This document shows positions 27,033-35,236 of a stretch of 64,000 bases of DNA, one piece after another; position 1 is the first letter of the stretch; each line of letters starts with the position of its first letter. Source of the stretch: CAWGOF01 sp963824225 (GTDB lineage Bacteria; Acidobacteriota; Polarisedimenticolia; Polarisedimenticolales; Polarisedimenticolaceae); the NCBI GenBank assembly GCA_963824225.1, contig CAWGOF010000003.1, positions 868,001 to 932,000 on the forward strand. Direction: 5' to 3'. Below the pieces are notes generated by a model. That model ran no database searches. It was not told the DNA's origin and saw only the letters and a program-made list of their open reading frames with translations. The position numbers were made by a program, and so were the translations under genes.

Positions 27033-28142
27033 ATGCCCATGCCACCCCGAGACACAGCGAGCAACCCCGGCTGGTCGATCACCGTCGCCCGCGCGCTGGG
27101 CATCCCGATCCGGGTCCATTTCACGTTCCTGCTGCTCGTCGTCTGGTTCTGGTTCTGGGGCTCGCGCGTCGGTCACCGACCGACGCTCGCCGTGCTGCTG
27201 CTCCTGGCCCTGTTCGGGTGCGTGGTGCTCCACGAGCTGGGTCACGCGGCGATGGCCCTACGCTTCGGCGTGCGCACGCGCGAGATCGTGCTCTATCCGT
27301 TCGGCGGGATCGCCCGCCTCGACCGCCTACCCACGGGCGTAGGCGAGCTGTGGATCGCGCTCGCCGGCCCGGCGGTGAACGTCGTGCTCGCCTTGGGCCT
27401 GATCGTCGCGCTCTACGTCTCGGGCACGAGCGTGCTCCCGACCGAGCGGCTCCTCGCGCCGGTCGATCTCGTGCGCCAGCTGGTGTTCGTCAACGTCGCG
27501 CTCGCGCTGTTCAATCTGCTGCCGGCGTTCCCGATGGACGGCGGCCGTGTGCTGCGCGCCGCGCTGTCGATCGCCATGTCGCCTCTGCGGGCGACCGAGA
27601 TCGCCGCCGCCGTCGGGCAAGGGATGGCGATCCTGTTCGGCCTCGCCGGGCTGATCAGCCAGAACTACATGCTCGTGTTCATCGGCCTGTTCGTGTTCAT
27701 CGGCGCGATGCAGGAGAACCTGTTCCAGCGCGAGCGCGCGGCGGTGCTCGGACGCTCGGCCGGCGAGGCGATGGTCACGCGGTTCGAGACGCTCGCGCCG
27801 CAGGACTCGCTCGGCGTCGCCGCCCAGCACCTGCTGGCGACGCATCAGCAGGACTTCCCCGTCGTCGACGCGTGGCAGCGCGTCGTCGGCATCCTGTCGC
27901 GCGAGCGGCTGCTCGACGGGCTCGCGCATCGCGGTGGCGAAGGCGCGGTGCTCGAGGTGATGGACCGCGAGCCGGCGTTCGTCGGCCCGGGAGACGACCT
28001 CGAGCGCGTGCTGCAGGCGCTGCGTCAGAAGCCCGGCTGCCCAGTCCTCGTGCAAGACGACGGGCGCCTCCTCGGCATGGTTACGCTCGAGAACATCGCC
28101 GAGTTCATCGCCGTGACCCGGCGAGCCCGCGTCGCGACCTGA
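27033..28142 (+). CDS. Site-2 protease family (M50) zinc metalloprotease with CBS domains
   Basis: 369 residues. Intramembrane zinc protease with HELGH in the second helix (CVVLHELGHAAMALRFGV) and the third ligand in NLLPAFPMDGGRVLRAAL, the FPMDGGR form seen in CBS-containing S2P proteins. The N-terminal membrane part has about six helices. The C-terminal 130 residues form two CBS motifs (FETLAPQDSLGVAAQHLL, CPVLVQDDGRLLGMVTLENI), which may bind adenine nucleotides and gate activity. Likely substrates are membrane-bound anti-sigma factors or regulators, unproven. The ATG at 27033 is followed by another at 27039; either is possible. Confidence 0.93.
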   Translation: MPMPPRDTASNPGWSITVARALGIPIRVHFTFLLLVVWFWFWGSRVGHRPTLAVLLLLALFGCVVLHELGHAAMALRFGVRTREIVLYPFGGIARLDRLPTGVGELWIALAGPAVNVVLALGLIVALYVSGTSVLPTERLLAPVDLVRQLVFVNVALALFNLLPAFPMDGGRVLRAALSIAMSPLRATEIAAAVGQGMAILFGLAGLISQNYMLVFIGLFVFIGAMQENLFQRERAAVLGRSAGEAMVTRFETLAPQDSLGVAAQHLLATHQQDFPVVDAWQRVVGILSRERLLDGLAHRGGEGAVLEVMDREPAFVGPGDDLERVLQALRQKPGCPVLVQDDGRLLGMVTLENIAEFIAVTRRARVAT

Positions 28143-28154
28143 GGTCGGTCGGGG

Positions 28155-30083
28155 TCAGCCCAGATACGTGTAGCGACGCAGGCGCTCGCGGTAGTCGGCG
28201 AGCAGCCGCTTGGCGTCGCGCTCGGCCAGCTCGCCGCGCTCGACCTTGTCCCGCAGGCCGGTGTCGATGCTCGCCACGAGGTCCTTCTCGCGGTACCCGA
28301 ACGCGGCCATCGTCTCGGCCGCGACCTCGCCGGTCCTGACGCTGCGGATCACCGGCCGCCCACCCTCGTCGACCAGCACCTCGGCCTCGTGGACCCGGCC
28401 GAACAGGTTGTGCATGTCGCCCATCGTGTCCTGGTAGGCGCCGACGAGCAGGAACGCCAGGTAGTACGGCTCGCCGTCGACGAGCGCGTGCACCTCGAGC
28501 GCGTCCTTGATGTCCTGCAGGTCGACGAACTTCTCGCACCTCGCCGTCCGAGTCGCAGGTGATGTCGACGAGCGTGCGCCTTGCGCGTCGGCGGCTCGTT
28601 CAGCCGGTGGATCGGCGATGACGGGGAACAGCTGGTCCAGCGCCCAGTGGTCGGGCAGCGACTGGAACACCGAGAAGTTGCAGATGTACTTGTCGTGCAG
28701 CTTCGATTCGAGCTCGAGGAACTCCTCGGCCACGAACTTGGCCGACTTGGAGAAGCGCACGGCCTTCGAGGCGATGCTCCAGAACAGGCACTCGCCCTTG
28801 GCCCGCTCCTCGCAGACCGAGCAGGCCCAGGTTGAACAGCGAGTACATCTGGTCCCGGTACTCGATCGCGTCGTGGTAGAACTCGCGGTAGTTCTTGACC
28901 GTGATCGTGCGCGTCGGCCTCGGCGAGGTCCTGGACCACCTGCGTGCTCGCGTGCCGTTGAGCTCGGGCGGCTCGGGCTCGATCCCGGCGATCGTCCCGC
29001 GCACGTCGGTGACGAGCATCGAGTGGTAGGCCACGAGCACGCGCCCCGACTCGCTCACGATCGAGCGGCGGCGGCACGTGCTCCTCGCTCGCAGACCTCC
29101 TTGATGCCGAACACGACGTCGTTCGCGTACTCCTGCACGCTGTAGTTGACCGAGGCGTCGGAGGACGTGCTTGCGAGCCGTCGTAGTCGATGCCCAGCCC
29201 GCCGCCGACGTCGAGGTACCGGATGTCCCGGCGCCGAGCTTGCGCACCTTGGCGTAGATCCGCGCGGCCTCGCGCACGGCGGTCTTGATCTTGCGGATCT
29301 CGGTGATCTGGCTCCCGATGTGGAAGTGCAGGAGCTTGACCTGGTCGCTTGAGCCCCGCGGCGTCGAGCCGCTCGAGGGCCCGCAGGAGCTGGAGCGTCG
29401 TCAGGCCGAACTTCGAGGCGCACGCCGCCCGACTTCTCCCACAGCCCCGCGCCGCGCGCCTGGAGCCGGATGCCGGAAGCCGATCATCGGCATCGCCTTG
29501 CCCGTTGCCGCCAGCTCGACGATCGGCCCGAGCTCGAACGGCTTCTCGACGACCACGACCACGCGCTTCCCCAGCCGGACGGCGAGCGAGGCCGACTGCA
29601 GGTACTCGGCATCCTTGAAGCCGTTGCACACGATCAGCGCATTCGGGGGCATGGGCAGCGAGGCCGCGGCCATCAGCTCCGGCCGGCTGCCGACCTCGAG
29701 ACCCAGGCCATGCGGCGAGCCGCTCGTCAGGAGCTGCTCGACGACCGACCGTTGCTGGTTGACCTTGATCGGGAACACCGGCGCGTACGTCTCGCCGTAG
29801 CTCGTACTCGCGGATCGCGCTGCCGAAGGCGCCGCACAGGTCGCTCGACCTGGGCTTCGAGGAGCTGCGGGAAGCGCAGCAGCACCGGCGTCTTGACGCC
29901 CCGTGCTGCGAGCTCCTGCACGACCTCGAGCACGTCGACGCCCCCTCGCTCGCGTCGCGCTTGGGGGTCACGAGCAGGTGCCCGTCCTCGCCGGACGGCG
30001 AGGTACCCGTTGCCCCAGCCGTCGAGTCCGTACAGCTCGGCGGCATGCGCGGCCGTGAACCGATCGGTGACGTAGGCGTTCAT
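28155..30083 (-). CDS. speA: Biosynthetic arginine decarboxylase, reading frame broken about 19 times
   Basis: PLP-dependent conversion of arginine to agmatine, the first step of putrescine synthesis. Pieces from all three frames, joined in order, give a full SpeA: AELYGLDGWGNGYLAV, LLVTPKRDAS, VFPIKVNQQRSVVEQLL (PLP lysine in PIKVNQQ), GLEVGSRPELMAA, SKFGLTTLQLLRALERLDAA, LLHFHIGSQI, IRYLDVGGGLGIDYDGS, SVNYSVQEYANDVV, IVSESGRVLVAYHSML, KNYREFYHDAIEYR, and a clean C-terminal 200 residues with EPYYLAFLLVGAYQDTMGDM. About 17 breaks are one extra C or G between codons; two are one missing G in a G run. No part of the protein is absent. Start ATG 30083 with TGGTGGA upstream. It is probably a working gene with faulty consensus. 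Confidence 0.88.
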
Positions 30084-30167
30084 TCCACCAGGCCTCCGCG
30101 CCTCGCGCGCGGCGCGCGCGCCGCCTCGAAGCACAAAGAACGACGAGTCGAGGCCATTATAGACATC

Positions 30168-30704
30168 GTGAGCCACGCGACGAGCGACGGAACGCGCGAT
30201 TTTGCGCTCGGACGCCTCGCGGCGATCGCGGCGCTCGTGCCCGCGGGCGCGCGCGTCGCCGACGTCGGCACCGACCGGGCGCTCGTGCCACGCGCGCTCC
30301 TGGCGAGCGGCCGTGCGAGCTACTGCCTGGCGATCGACCGGAGCCCGAAGGTGATTCGCGCCGCCCGCGCCGCGCTCCCGCGCCTCCGTCCGGGGCTCGA
30401 GCTGCGCCACGGGAGCGGCCTGGCCGCGATCGAGGAGCGGGATCGGATCGACGTCGTCGTCCTCGCCGGGCTCGGCGCGCGGACGATCGTGCGCATCCTC
30501 GACGATCCGCGGCGTCTCACGCTCGGGCTCGGGCGGCTCGTGCTCCAGCCGCAGACCGAGCCCGAGCGGCTCCGCGCGTGGCTCGCGGCGAACGGGCTCG
30601 AGATCGTCGCCGAGCGCCGGGCGCACGAGCGCGGTCGCTCGTACGTCGTGCTCGCTGCGCGGCCGAGCCTGGGCGCCGGGCGCACCGGATCGTTCCCCGG
30701 TTGA
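30168..30704 (+). CDS. trmK: TrmK-like tRNA (adenine(22)-N1)-methyltransferase
   Basis: 178 residues, a class I SAM-dependent methyltransferase. The SAM site is GARVADVGTDRALVPRALLA followed by CLAIDRSPKVIRAAR. The catalytic-region motif DVVVLAGLGARTIVRIL corresponds to the GMGG(x)LI segment of TrmK/YtxJ-type enzymes, here GLGARTI. LVLQPQTEPERLRAWLAANG is also family-typical. The start is taken as GTG 30168. No good ribosome site precedes it, and no ATG is available. It lies divergent from speA and is followed by the sulfatase gene with its own promoter. The methyl-acceptor assignment is by family only. Confidence 0.75.
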   Translation: MSHATSDGTRDFALGRLAAIAALVPAGARVADVGTDRALVPRALLASGRASYCLAIDRSPKVIRAARAALPRLRPGLELRHGSGLAAIEERDRIDVVVLAGLGARTIVRILDDPRRLTLGLGRLVLQPQTEPERLRAWLAANGLEIVAERRAHERGRSYVVLAARPSLGAGRTGSFPG

Positions 30705-30761
30705 TGGGTTTTTCCGTCGCCAAACGAGTGATTCCCGGGGATCGGCGCTCGACGGTCTTGG

Positions 30762-30767
30762 TATACT
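30762..30767 (+). promoter_or_regulatory. Extended -10 promoter of the sulfatase-like gene
   Basis: TTGGTATACT is a near-consensus extended -10 (TGnTATACT, hexamer 30762-30767), 30 nt upstream of the GTG start. No clear -35 is seen, which extended -10 promoters can tolerate. Confidence 0.4.
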
Positions 30768-30797
30768 CGGCTCGAAACCTTCTTCCGGAGCCGCCTC

Positions 30798-32189
30798 GTG
30801 CGCCAGCCCCATCTTCGAGTCCTGGTCGCGGTCGCCGGCTGCGCGCTCGGCGTGACCGCGCTCGTCCCGGCGGGTGATCCGACCGCCCCCCCGGCCCGAC
30901 CGAACGTCCTGCTCGTGACCGTGGACACGCTGCGCGCCGACCGGATGTCGGGCTACGGCTACGACCGCCCGACGACGCCGCAGCTCGACGCCTGGATGGC
31001 CCGCGGCGTTCGGTTCACCCAGGCCCGGACGATCGAGCCCCTGACCGCGCCGGCGCTGACGTCGTTGCTCACATCGACCGAGCCGCAGGACCACGGCGCG
31101 TCGAGGAACGGCCTGCGCATGCGCGCCGGGCTCGCTTCGCTGCCCAAGACGCTTCAGGCCCACGGCTACGCGACCGCCGCGCTCGTCGGGAACTGGACCC
31201 TGCGGCACAAGCTGACCGGCCTGGGCGAGCACTTCGAGCGCTACGACGAGCTGTTGACGCGCAAGCGCTGGTTTGGCCTGGTGGTCGGCGAGGCCGACGG
31301 CAACGACGTGACCGACGCGGCGATCGCGTGGATCGACGGGCAGCGGGCGTCGGCGGCTGCGGCCGCGGCCGCTGCGGCCGCGGCCGCGGCCCAGCCGTTC
31401 TTCCTGTGGGTCCACTACGTCGAGCCGCACGCGCCGTACGTCCTGCACCCGGAGCATCGGGCTCGCCTCGGCTTGCCCGCGACCGGCGACCTGTCGCGCG
31501 AAGACCGCTACGACACGGAGATCGCGTTCGTCGACGCCGCGGTGGGCCGGCTGCTCGAGTACCTCGAGCGGCGCGGCCTCGCGCCGGATACGCTCGTCGT
31601 GTTCGCCGCGGATCACGGCGAGAGCCTCGGAGAGCACGGGTACTGGGGCCACGGACGGAACCTGTACGAGCCGGGCCTGCGGATCCCGCTCGCGCTCGGC
31701 GGGCCCGGCCGCATCCGACCGCGCGTCCTCGATGCGCCGGCTCTCTTGACCGACGTCGCTCCGACGATCCTGGGCCTCGTCGGGATCGCCGCGCCGCCGT
31801 CGTTCCGCGGGTTCGACTGGTCGCCGGTGCTCGACGGCGAGCCGCCCCCCGCCGCTCGGGTCACGCGGTACCAGGCGCACCGCGGCGTCGTGCTGTCGAA
31901 CCGGCGCTCGGAGCTGATTCGCAGGTCGGGGCTCCTCGAGGTCGGGACGATCCGCGGCACGGTCAAGGAGATCTTCCACGTCCGCGAGCAACGGCGCGAG
32001 CGGTACGACCTGTCGACCGACCCGGCCGAGGCGCTGAGCCTCGACGCGCCGAAGTCTCCGCCGTCCGAGGACGTGCTGGGTTGGATGGCCACGGTGTACG
32101 CGGGGCTCGGGCAGTTCGACGACCGCGCGCCCGAGCCGCTCGACGAGGAGGCCGAGGCCCGGATGCGCTCCCTGGGCTACGTCGACTGA
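30798..32189 (+). CDS. Sulfatase-superfamily protein (alkaline phosphatase fold), exported
   Basis: 463 residues. The N-terminal signal region contains VAVAGC, which could be a lipobox, followed by ARPNVLLVTVDTLRADRMSG with the first metal-binding aspartates. The usual formylglycine motif (C/S-x-P-x-R) is absent: the segment is EPLTAPALTSLLTS, so threonine may be the nucleophile as in LtaS-like or phosphonoacetate hydrolase-like members. Later metal ligands are seen in FFLWVHYVEPHAPY and VVFAADHGESLGEHGYWGHG. A 13-alanine run lies at residues 186-198, just before the HYVEPHAPY strand. GTG start with CGGAG 9 nt upstream. The 3' end overlaps the convergent exonuclease gene by 13 nt. Substrate unknown. 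Confidence 0.88.
   Translation: MRQPHLRVLVAVAGCALGVTALVPAGDPTAPPARPNVLLVTVDTLRADRMSGYGYDRPTTPQLDAWMARGVRFTQARTIEPLTAPALTSLLTSTEPQDHGASRNGLRMRAGLASLPKTLQAHGYATAALVGNWTLRHKLTGLGEHFERYDELLTRKRWFGLVVGEADGNDVTDAAIAWIDGQRASAAAAAAAAAAAAAQPFFLWVHYVEPHAPYVLHPEHRARLGLPATGDLSREDRYDTEIAFVDAAVGRLLEYLERRGLAPDTLVVFAADHGESLGEHGYWGHGRNLYEPGLRIPLALGGPGRIRPRVLDAPALLTDVAPTILGLVGIAAPPSFRGFDWSPVLDGEPPPAARVTRYQAHRGVVLSNRRSELIRRSGLLEVGTIRGTVKEIFHVREQRRERYDLSTDPAEALSLDAPKSPPSEDVLGWMATVYAGLGQFDDRAPEPLDEEAEARMRSLGYVD
31353..31391 (+). repeat. GCC/GCG microsatellite encoding 13 alanines
   Basis: Thirteen consecutive alanine codons built from repeated GCGGCC units (overlapping NotI-like sites) inside the sulfatase-like gene. 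Typical of a slippage-prone tract; length is likely to vary between strains. Confidence 0.85.
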
Positions 32190-32950
32190 CCGCTGCCCCG
32201 ACGCTCGAGCGCCTCGGCCACGATGCGCTTCGCCTCGGGCGGGAAGTCGGCGTCGAGCAGCCAGCGCAGGTAGTCCGGCGTCTCGCGCGCGACCTCGTCG
32301 AGCAACCGGCCCACGTGGCGGCCGAACGCGAACACCGGCGCGCCGTCGCGGAACGTGAACTTCGTCGCCCGATCGCTCGGCTCGGGGGCGATCCACGCCG
32401 CGAGCTCGGCAACGCCCCGCGGGAGATCCTCGTACCGCCTCAGCTGCGCGTCGAGCACGTCGGCCGCGGCCTCGACGTCCGCCACGGCCGAATGCGCCCG
32501 CACGTGCTCGCGCCCGAGGTAGAACTGCACGGCGGCGGCGAGGTCGCGCCGCTCCTTGCGGTGGAAGATGATCATCGCGTCGACGACGCGGCGCTCGACG
32601 CGCTCCAGGTCGAGACCGCAGTCGCGCAGCTCGCGCTCGAGCAGTGGTACGTCGAACCGGGCGATGTTGAACCCGGCGAGGTCGGCGCCGTCGAGCCACA
32701 CGAGGAGCGAGCGCGCGATCTGCCGGAACGTCGGCGCGTCGAGCACGTCGGCGTCGGCGATGCCGTGGACGGCCGTGGCCTCGGGCGGAATCGGTCGCTC
32801 GGGGTTGATGCGCCGCGTGCGCGCCTCGCGCCGCCCGTCGGTGTCGATACGCAGACCGGCGATCTCGACGATCCGGTCGGTCGCCAGGTCGGTTCCCGTC
32901 GTCTCGAGGTCGAACACGACGAGCGGGCGGTCGAGCACGAGGGAGCTCAC
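32177..32950 (-). CDS. DnaQ-like 3'-5' exonuclease (DEDDh)
   Basis: 257 residues. The exonuclease domain fills about residues 8-175: ExoI VVFDLETTGTDLATDRIVEI with the Asp/Glu pair, ExoII GFNIARFDVPLLEREL, and ExoIII HSAVADVEAA with the catalytic histidine and aspartate. The C-terminal 60 residues (KFTFRDGAPVFAFGRHVGR, then PDYLRWLLDADF) form a small domain often fused to stand-alone DnaQ-like nucleases, not polymerase epsilon itself. It may act in repair or RNA turnover. The 3' end overlaps the end of the sulfatase-like gene. Confidence 0.92.
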   Translation of the reverse strand: MSSLVLDRPLVVFDLETTGTDLATDRIVEIAGLRIDTDGRREARTRRINPERPIPPEATAVHGIADADVLDAPTFRQIARSLLVWLDGADLAGFNIARFDVPLLERELRDCGLDLERVERRVVDAMIIFHRKERRDLAAAVQFYLGREHVRAHSAVADVEAAADVLDAQLRRYEDLPRGVAELAAWIAPEPSDRATKFTFRDGAPVFAFGRHVGRLLDEVARETPDYLRWLLDADFPPEAKRIVAEALERRGSGQST

Positions 32951-33024
32951 GTTTGCCGCGAGCAGGCTACCCGGTCGGGCCTGCGCCCCGCAAGGGCCGG
33001 CCGACCTGCTACAGTGAGCCGGGG

Positions 33025-35169
33025 ATGCTGCGCACCCAGATCAGGACGCGCCCGACCGCCGCGATCGCCATCCCGGTCCAGTTCTCGCGGTTGACCGACA
33101 TCGCCTACAACCTGTTCTGGACCTGGCACCAGCCCACGCGCCAGCTGCTGCACATGCTCGATCCCACGCGGTGGGACCACTACCGCAACCCGATCGAGCT
33201 GTTGATCGACCTCGAGCCCGAGCGCTGGCACACGCTGCAGGCCAACCCGGACTTCATCCGCGGCTACCGCTCGATCGTCGAGCAGTTCGACGAGTACATG
33301 GCGCCGACCGAGCCGACGTGGTTCGAGCGGCGCTACCCGGACTACGACGGCGGGCCGATCGCGTACTTCTCGACCGAGTTCGGCTGGCACGAATGCCTGC
33401 AGATCTACTCGGGCGGCCTGGGCGTGCTCTCGGGCGACCACTCGAAGGCCGCGAGCGACCTGGGGCTGCCGTTCGTCGGCATCGGGCTGATGTACCGCCA
33501 CGGCTACTTCCGCCAGACGATCGATGCCGACGGCGAGCAGCAGCACTTCTATCCGGACTACGACCTGCGCCGGATCCCGCTGCTGCCGGTCATCGGGCCG
33601 GACGATCGGGAGATCGAGATCGGGATCGACCTGGCCGGGAGGATCGTGCGGGCCAAGGTGTGGAAGGCCAACGTCGGCCGCGCGCCGGTCCTGCTCCTCG
33701 ACACGGACGTCCCGACGAACGACCCGGCCGATCGGCCGATCACGTCGCTCCTGTACGTCAGCGGGCGCGAGATGCGGCTGTGCCAGGAGTACGTCCTCGG
33801 CGTCGGCGGCGTCGAGGTGCTGCGCCAGCTGGGCGTCGAGCCCCAGGTGTGGCACATGAACGAGGGCCATTCGGCGCTGCTGTCGCTCGAGCGCCTGAGG
33901 CGGTCGATCGAGGCCGATCCCTCACGCTCGTTCGACGACGCGCTCGCGCGGATCTCGGCCAACGCCGTGTTCACGACCCACACGCCGGTCCCCGCGGGGA
34001 ACGAGACGTTCGACGCGCCGCTCGTCCGCCGGTACCTCGAGCCGTGGCGCAAGGTCCCGGGCCTCGACCTCGAGCGGACCCTGGCGCTCGGTCGCGCGAG
34101 CGGTGCGGGCCCGGACGACCCGTTCAACCTGACGATCCTCGCCCTGCGGACGAGCCGCGAGACGAACGGCGTGAGCCAGCTCCACGGACGCGTCGCCGGC
34201 GACATGTGGAACGGCGTCCTGGCCGAGCGCGCCCCGGACCGGCAGGTGGGCGCGATCACGAACGGCGTGCACGTGCCGACGTGGCTCGGGCGAGACATGC
34301 GTGCGGCGCTCGGCCGCCACGTCGACCCGAGCTTCGAGCACCGCCTCCTGGACATCGATTTCGAGGCCGCGGCGGCCAAGGTCCCGGACCGCGAGATCTG
34401 GGACGCCCACGTCCGGCAGAAGCAGCGTCTGGTGCGCCTCCTGCGCGAGCGGGCGCTCGAGCAGTACGCGCGCCACGGCCGCTCGCCCGACGAGCTGCGG
34501 GCCCTCGGCACGCTGCTCGATCCCGAGGTGCTGCTCGTCGGGTTCGCCCGGCGGTTCGCCACGTACAAGCGCGCCGACCTGCTACTGCGCGACTTCGATC
34601 GGCTGCGCGACATCGTCTCGAACGACGACCGGCCGGTGCAGTTCCTGTTCGCCGGCAAGGCCCACCCGGCCGACCGGCCGGGGCAGGAGCTGATCCAGCG
34701 CATCTGGCAGGCGGCGAACCGGCCCGAGCTCAAGGGCCGGCTCCTGCTGCTCGAGAACTACGACATGCGCATCGCCCGGTTCATGGTGCAGGGCGTCGAC
34801 GTGTGGCTGAACAACCCGCGGCGACCGCTCGAGGCCAGCGGCACGAGCGGGATGAAGGCCGCGCTCAACGGCGGGCTCAACTGCAGCGTGCTCGACGGCT
34901 GGTGGTGCGAGGGCTACGACGCGGTGCACGGCTGGGCCATCGGCGAGTCCCAGGACGCGCCGGACCACGAGCAGCAGGATCGCGGCGACGCCGACACCCT
35001 GTACCGCGTGCTGCGCGAAGAGATCGTGTCGTGCTTCTACGATCGCGATTCGACAGGCCTGCCCGTCGAGTGGATCCGGCGCATGAAGCTCGCCATGGGC
35101 CGCCTGACGCCGCGCTTCTCGGCCTCGCGCATGGTCCGCGAGTACACCGAGCGCTACTACCTCCCGTAG
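33025..35169 (+). CDS. glgP: Alpha-glucan phosphorylase (short GlgP type, GT35)
   Basis: PLP enzyme releasing glucose-1-phosphate from glycogen or maltodextrin. 714 residues, matching the short bacterial/archaeal form. The N-terminal module with NLFWTWHQPTRQL and the DUF3417-like start are typical. FSTEFGWHECLQIYSGGLG and LSGDHSKAASDLGLP form the substrate loop. TNGVHVPTWLG, GFARRFATYKRADLLL and VWLNNPRRPLEASGTSGMKA (PLP lysine in GTSGMKA) are hallmark motifs. The ATG at 33025 follows GGGG closely; a longer upstream frame overlaps the divergent exonuclease promoter region and is rejected. It is followed by a strong hairpin. Confidence 0.95.
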   Translation: MLRTQIRTRPTAAIAIPVQFSRLTDIAYNLFWTWHQPTRQLLHMLDPTRWDHYRNPIELLIDLEPERWHTLQANPDFIRGYRSIVEQFDEYMAPTEPTWFERRYPDYDGGPIAYFSTEFGWHECLQIYSGGLGVLSGDHSKAASDLGLPFVGIGLMYRHGYFRQTIDADGEQQHFYPDYDLRRIPLLPVIGPDDREIEIGIDLAGRIVRAKVWKANVGRAPVLLLDTDVPTNDPADRPITSLLYVSGREMRLCQEYVLGVGGVEVLRQLGVEPQVWHMNEGHSALLSLERLRRSIEADPSRSFDDALARISANAVFTTHTPVPAGNETFDAPLVRRYLEPWRKVPGLDLERTLALGRASGAGPDDPFNLTILALRTSRETNGVSQLHGRVAGDMWNGVLAERAPDRQVGAITNGVHVPTWLGRDMRAALGRHVDPSFEHRLLDIDFEAAAAKVPDREIWDAHVRQKQRLVRLLRERALEQYARHGRSPDELRALGTLLDPEVLLVGFARRFATYKRADLLLRDFDRLRDIVSNDDRPVQFLFAGKAHPADRPGQELIQRIWQAANRPELKGRLLLLENYDMRIARFMVQGVDVWLNNPRRPLEASGTSGMKAALNGGLNCSVLDGWWCEGYDAVHGWAIGESQDAPDHEQQDRGDADTLYRVLREEIVSCFYDRDSTGLPVEWIRRMKLAMGRLTPRFSASRMVREYTERYYLP

Positions 35170-35175
35170 TTAGGA

Positions 35176-35231
35176 AGGGGGCGGGATGTCGGGGACCAGG
35201 TCGCAAGACCTGGACCCGACACCCGCCCCCT
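35176..35231. terminator. Long GNRA-loop hairpin between convergent genes
   Basis: AGGGGGCGGG / TGTCGGG / CCAGGTC, loop GCAA, then the complementary arms: about 24 bp with a bulge on each side and one A.A mismatch. It sits 6 nt after the glgP stop and 5 nt before the end of the opposing FN3 gene. It could end transcription in both directions, although there is no T run. Its core shares AGGTC..GACCT with the REP-like elements. Confidence 0.6.
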
Positions 35232-35236
35232 CGTGA

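Noticed and set aside
28155..30083. Treating each speA fragment as a separate small gene
   Set aside because: The fragments are consecutive parts of one protein, in order, with no starts or ribosome sites of their own.
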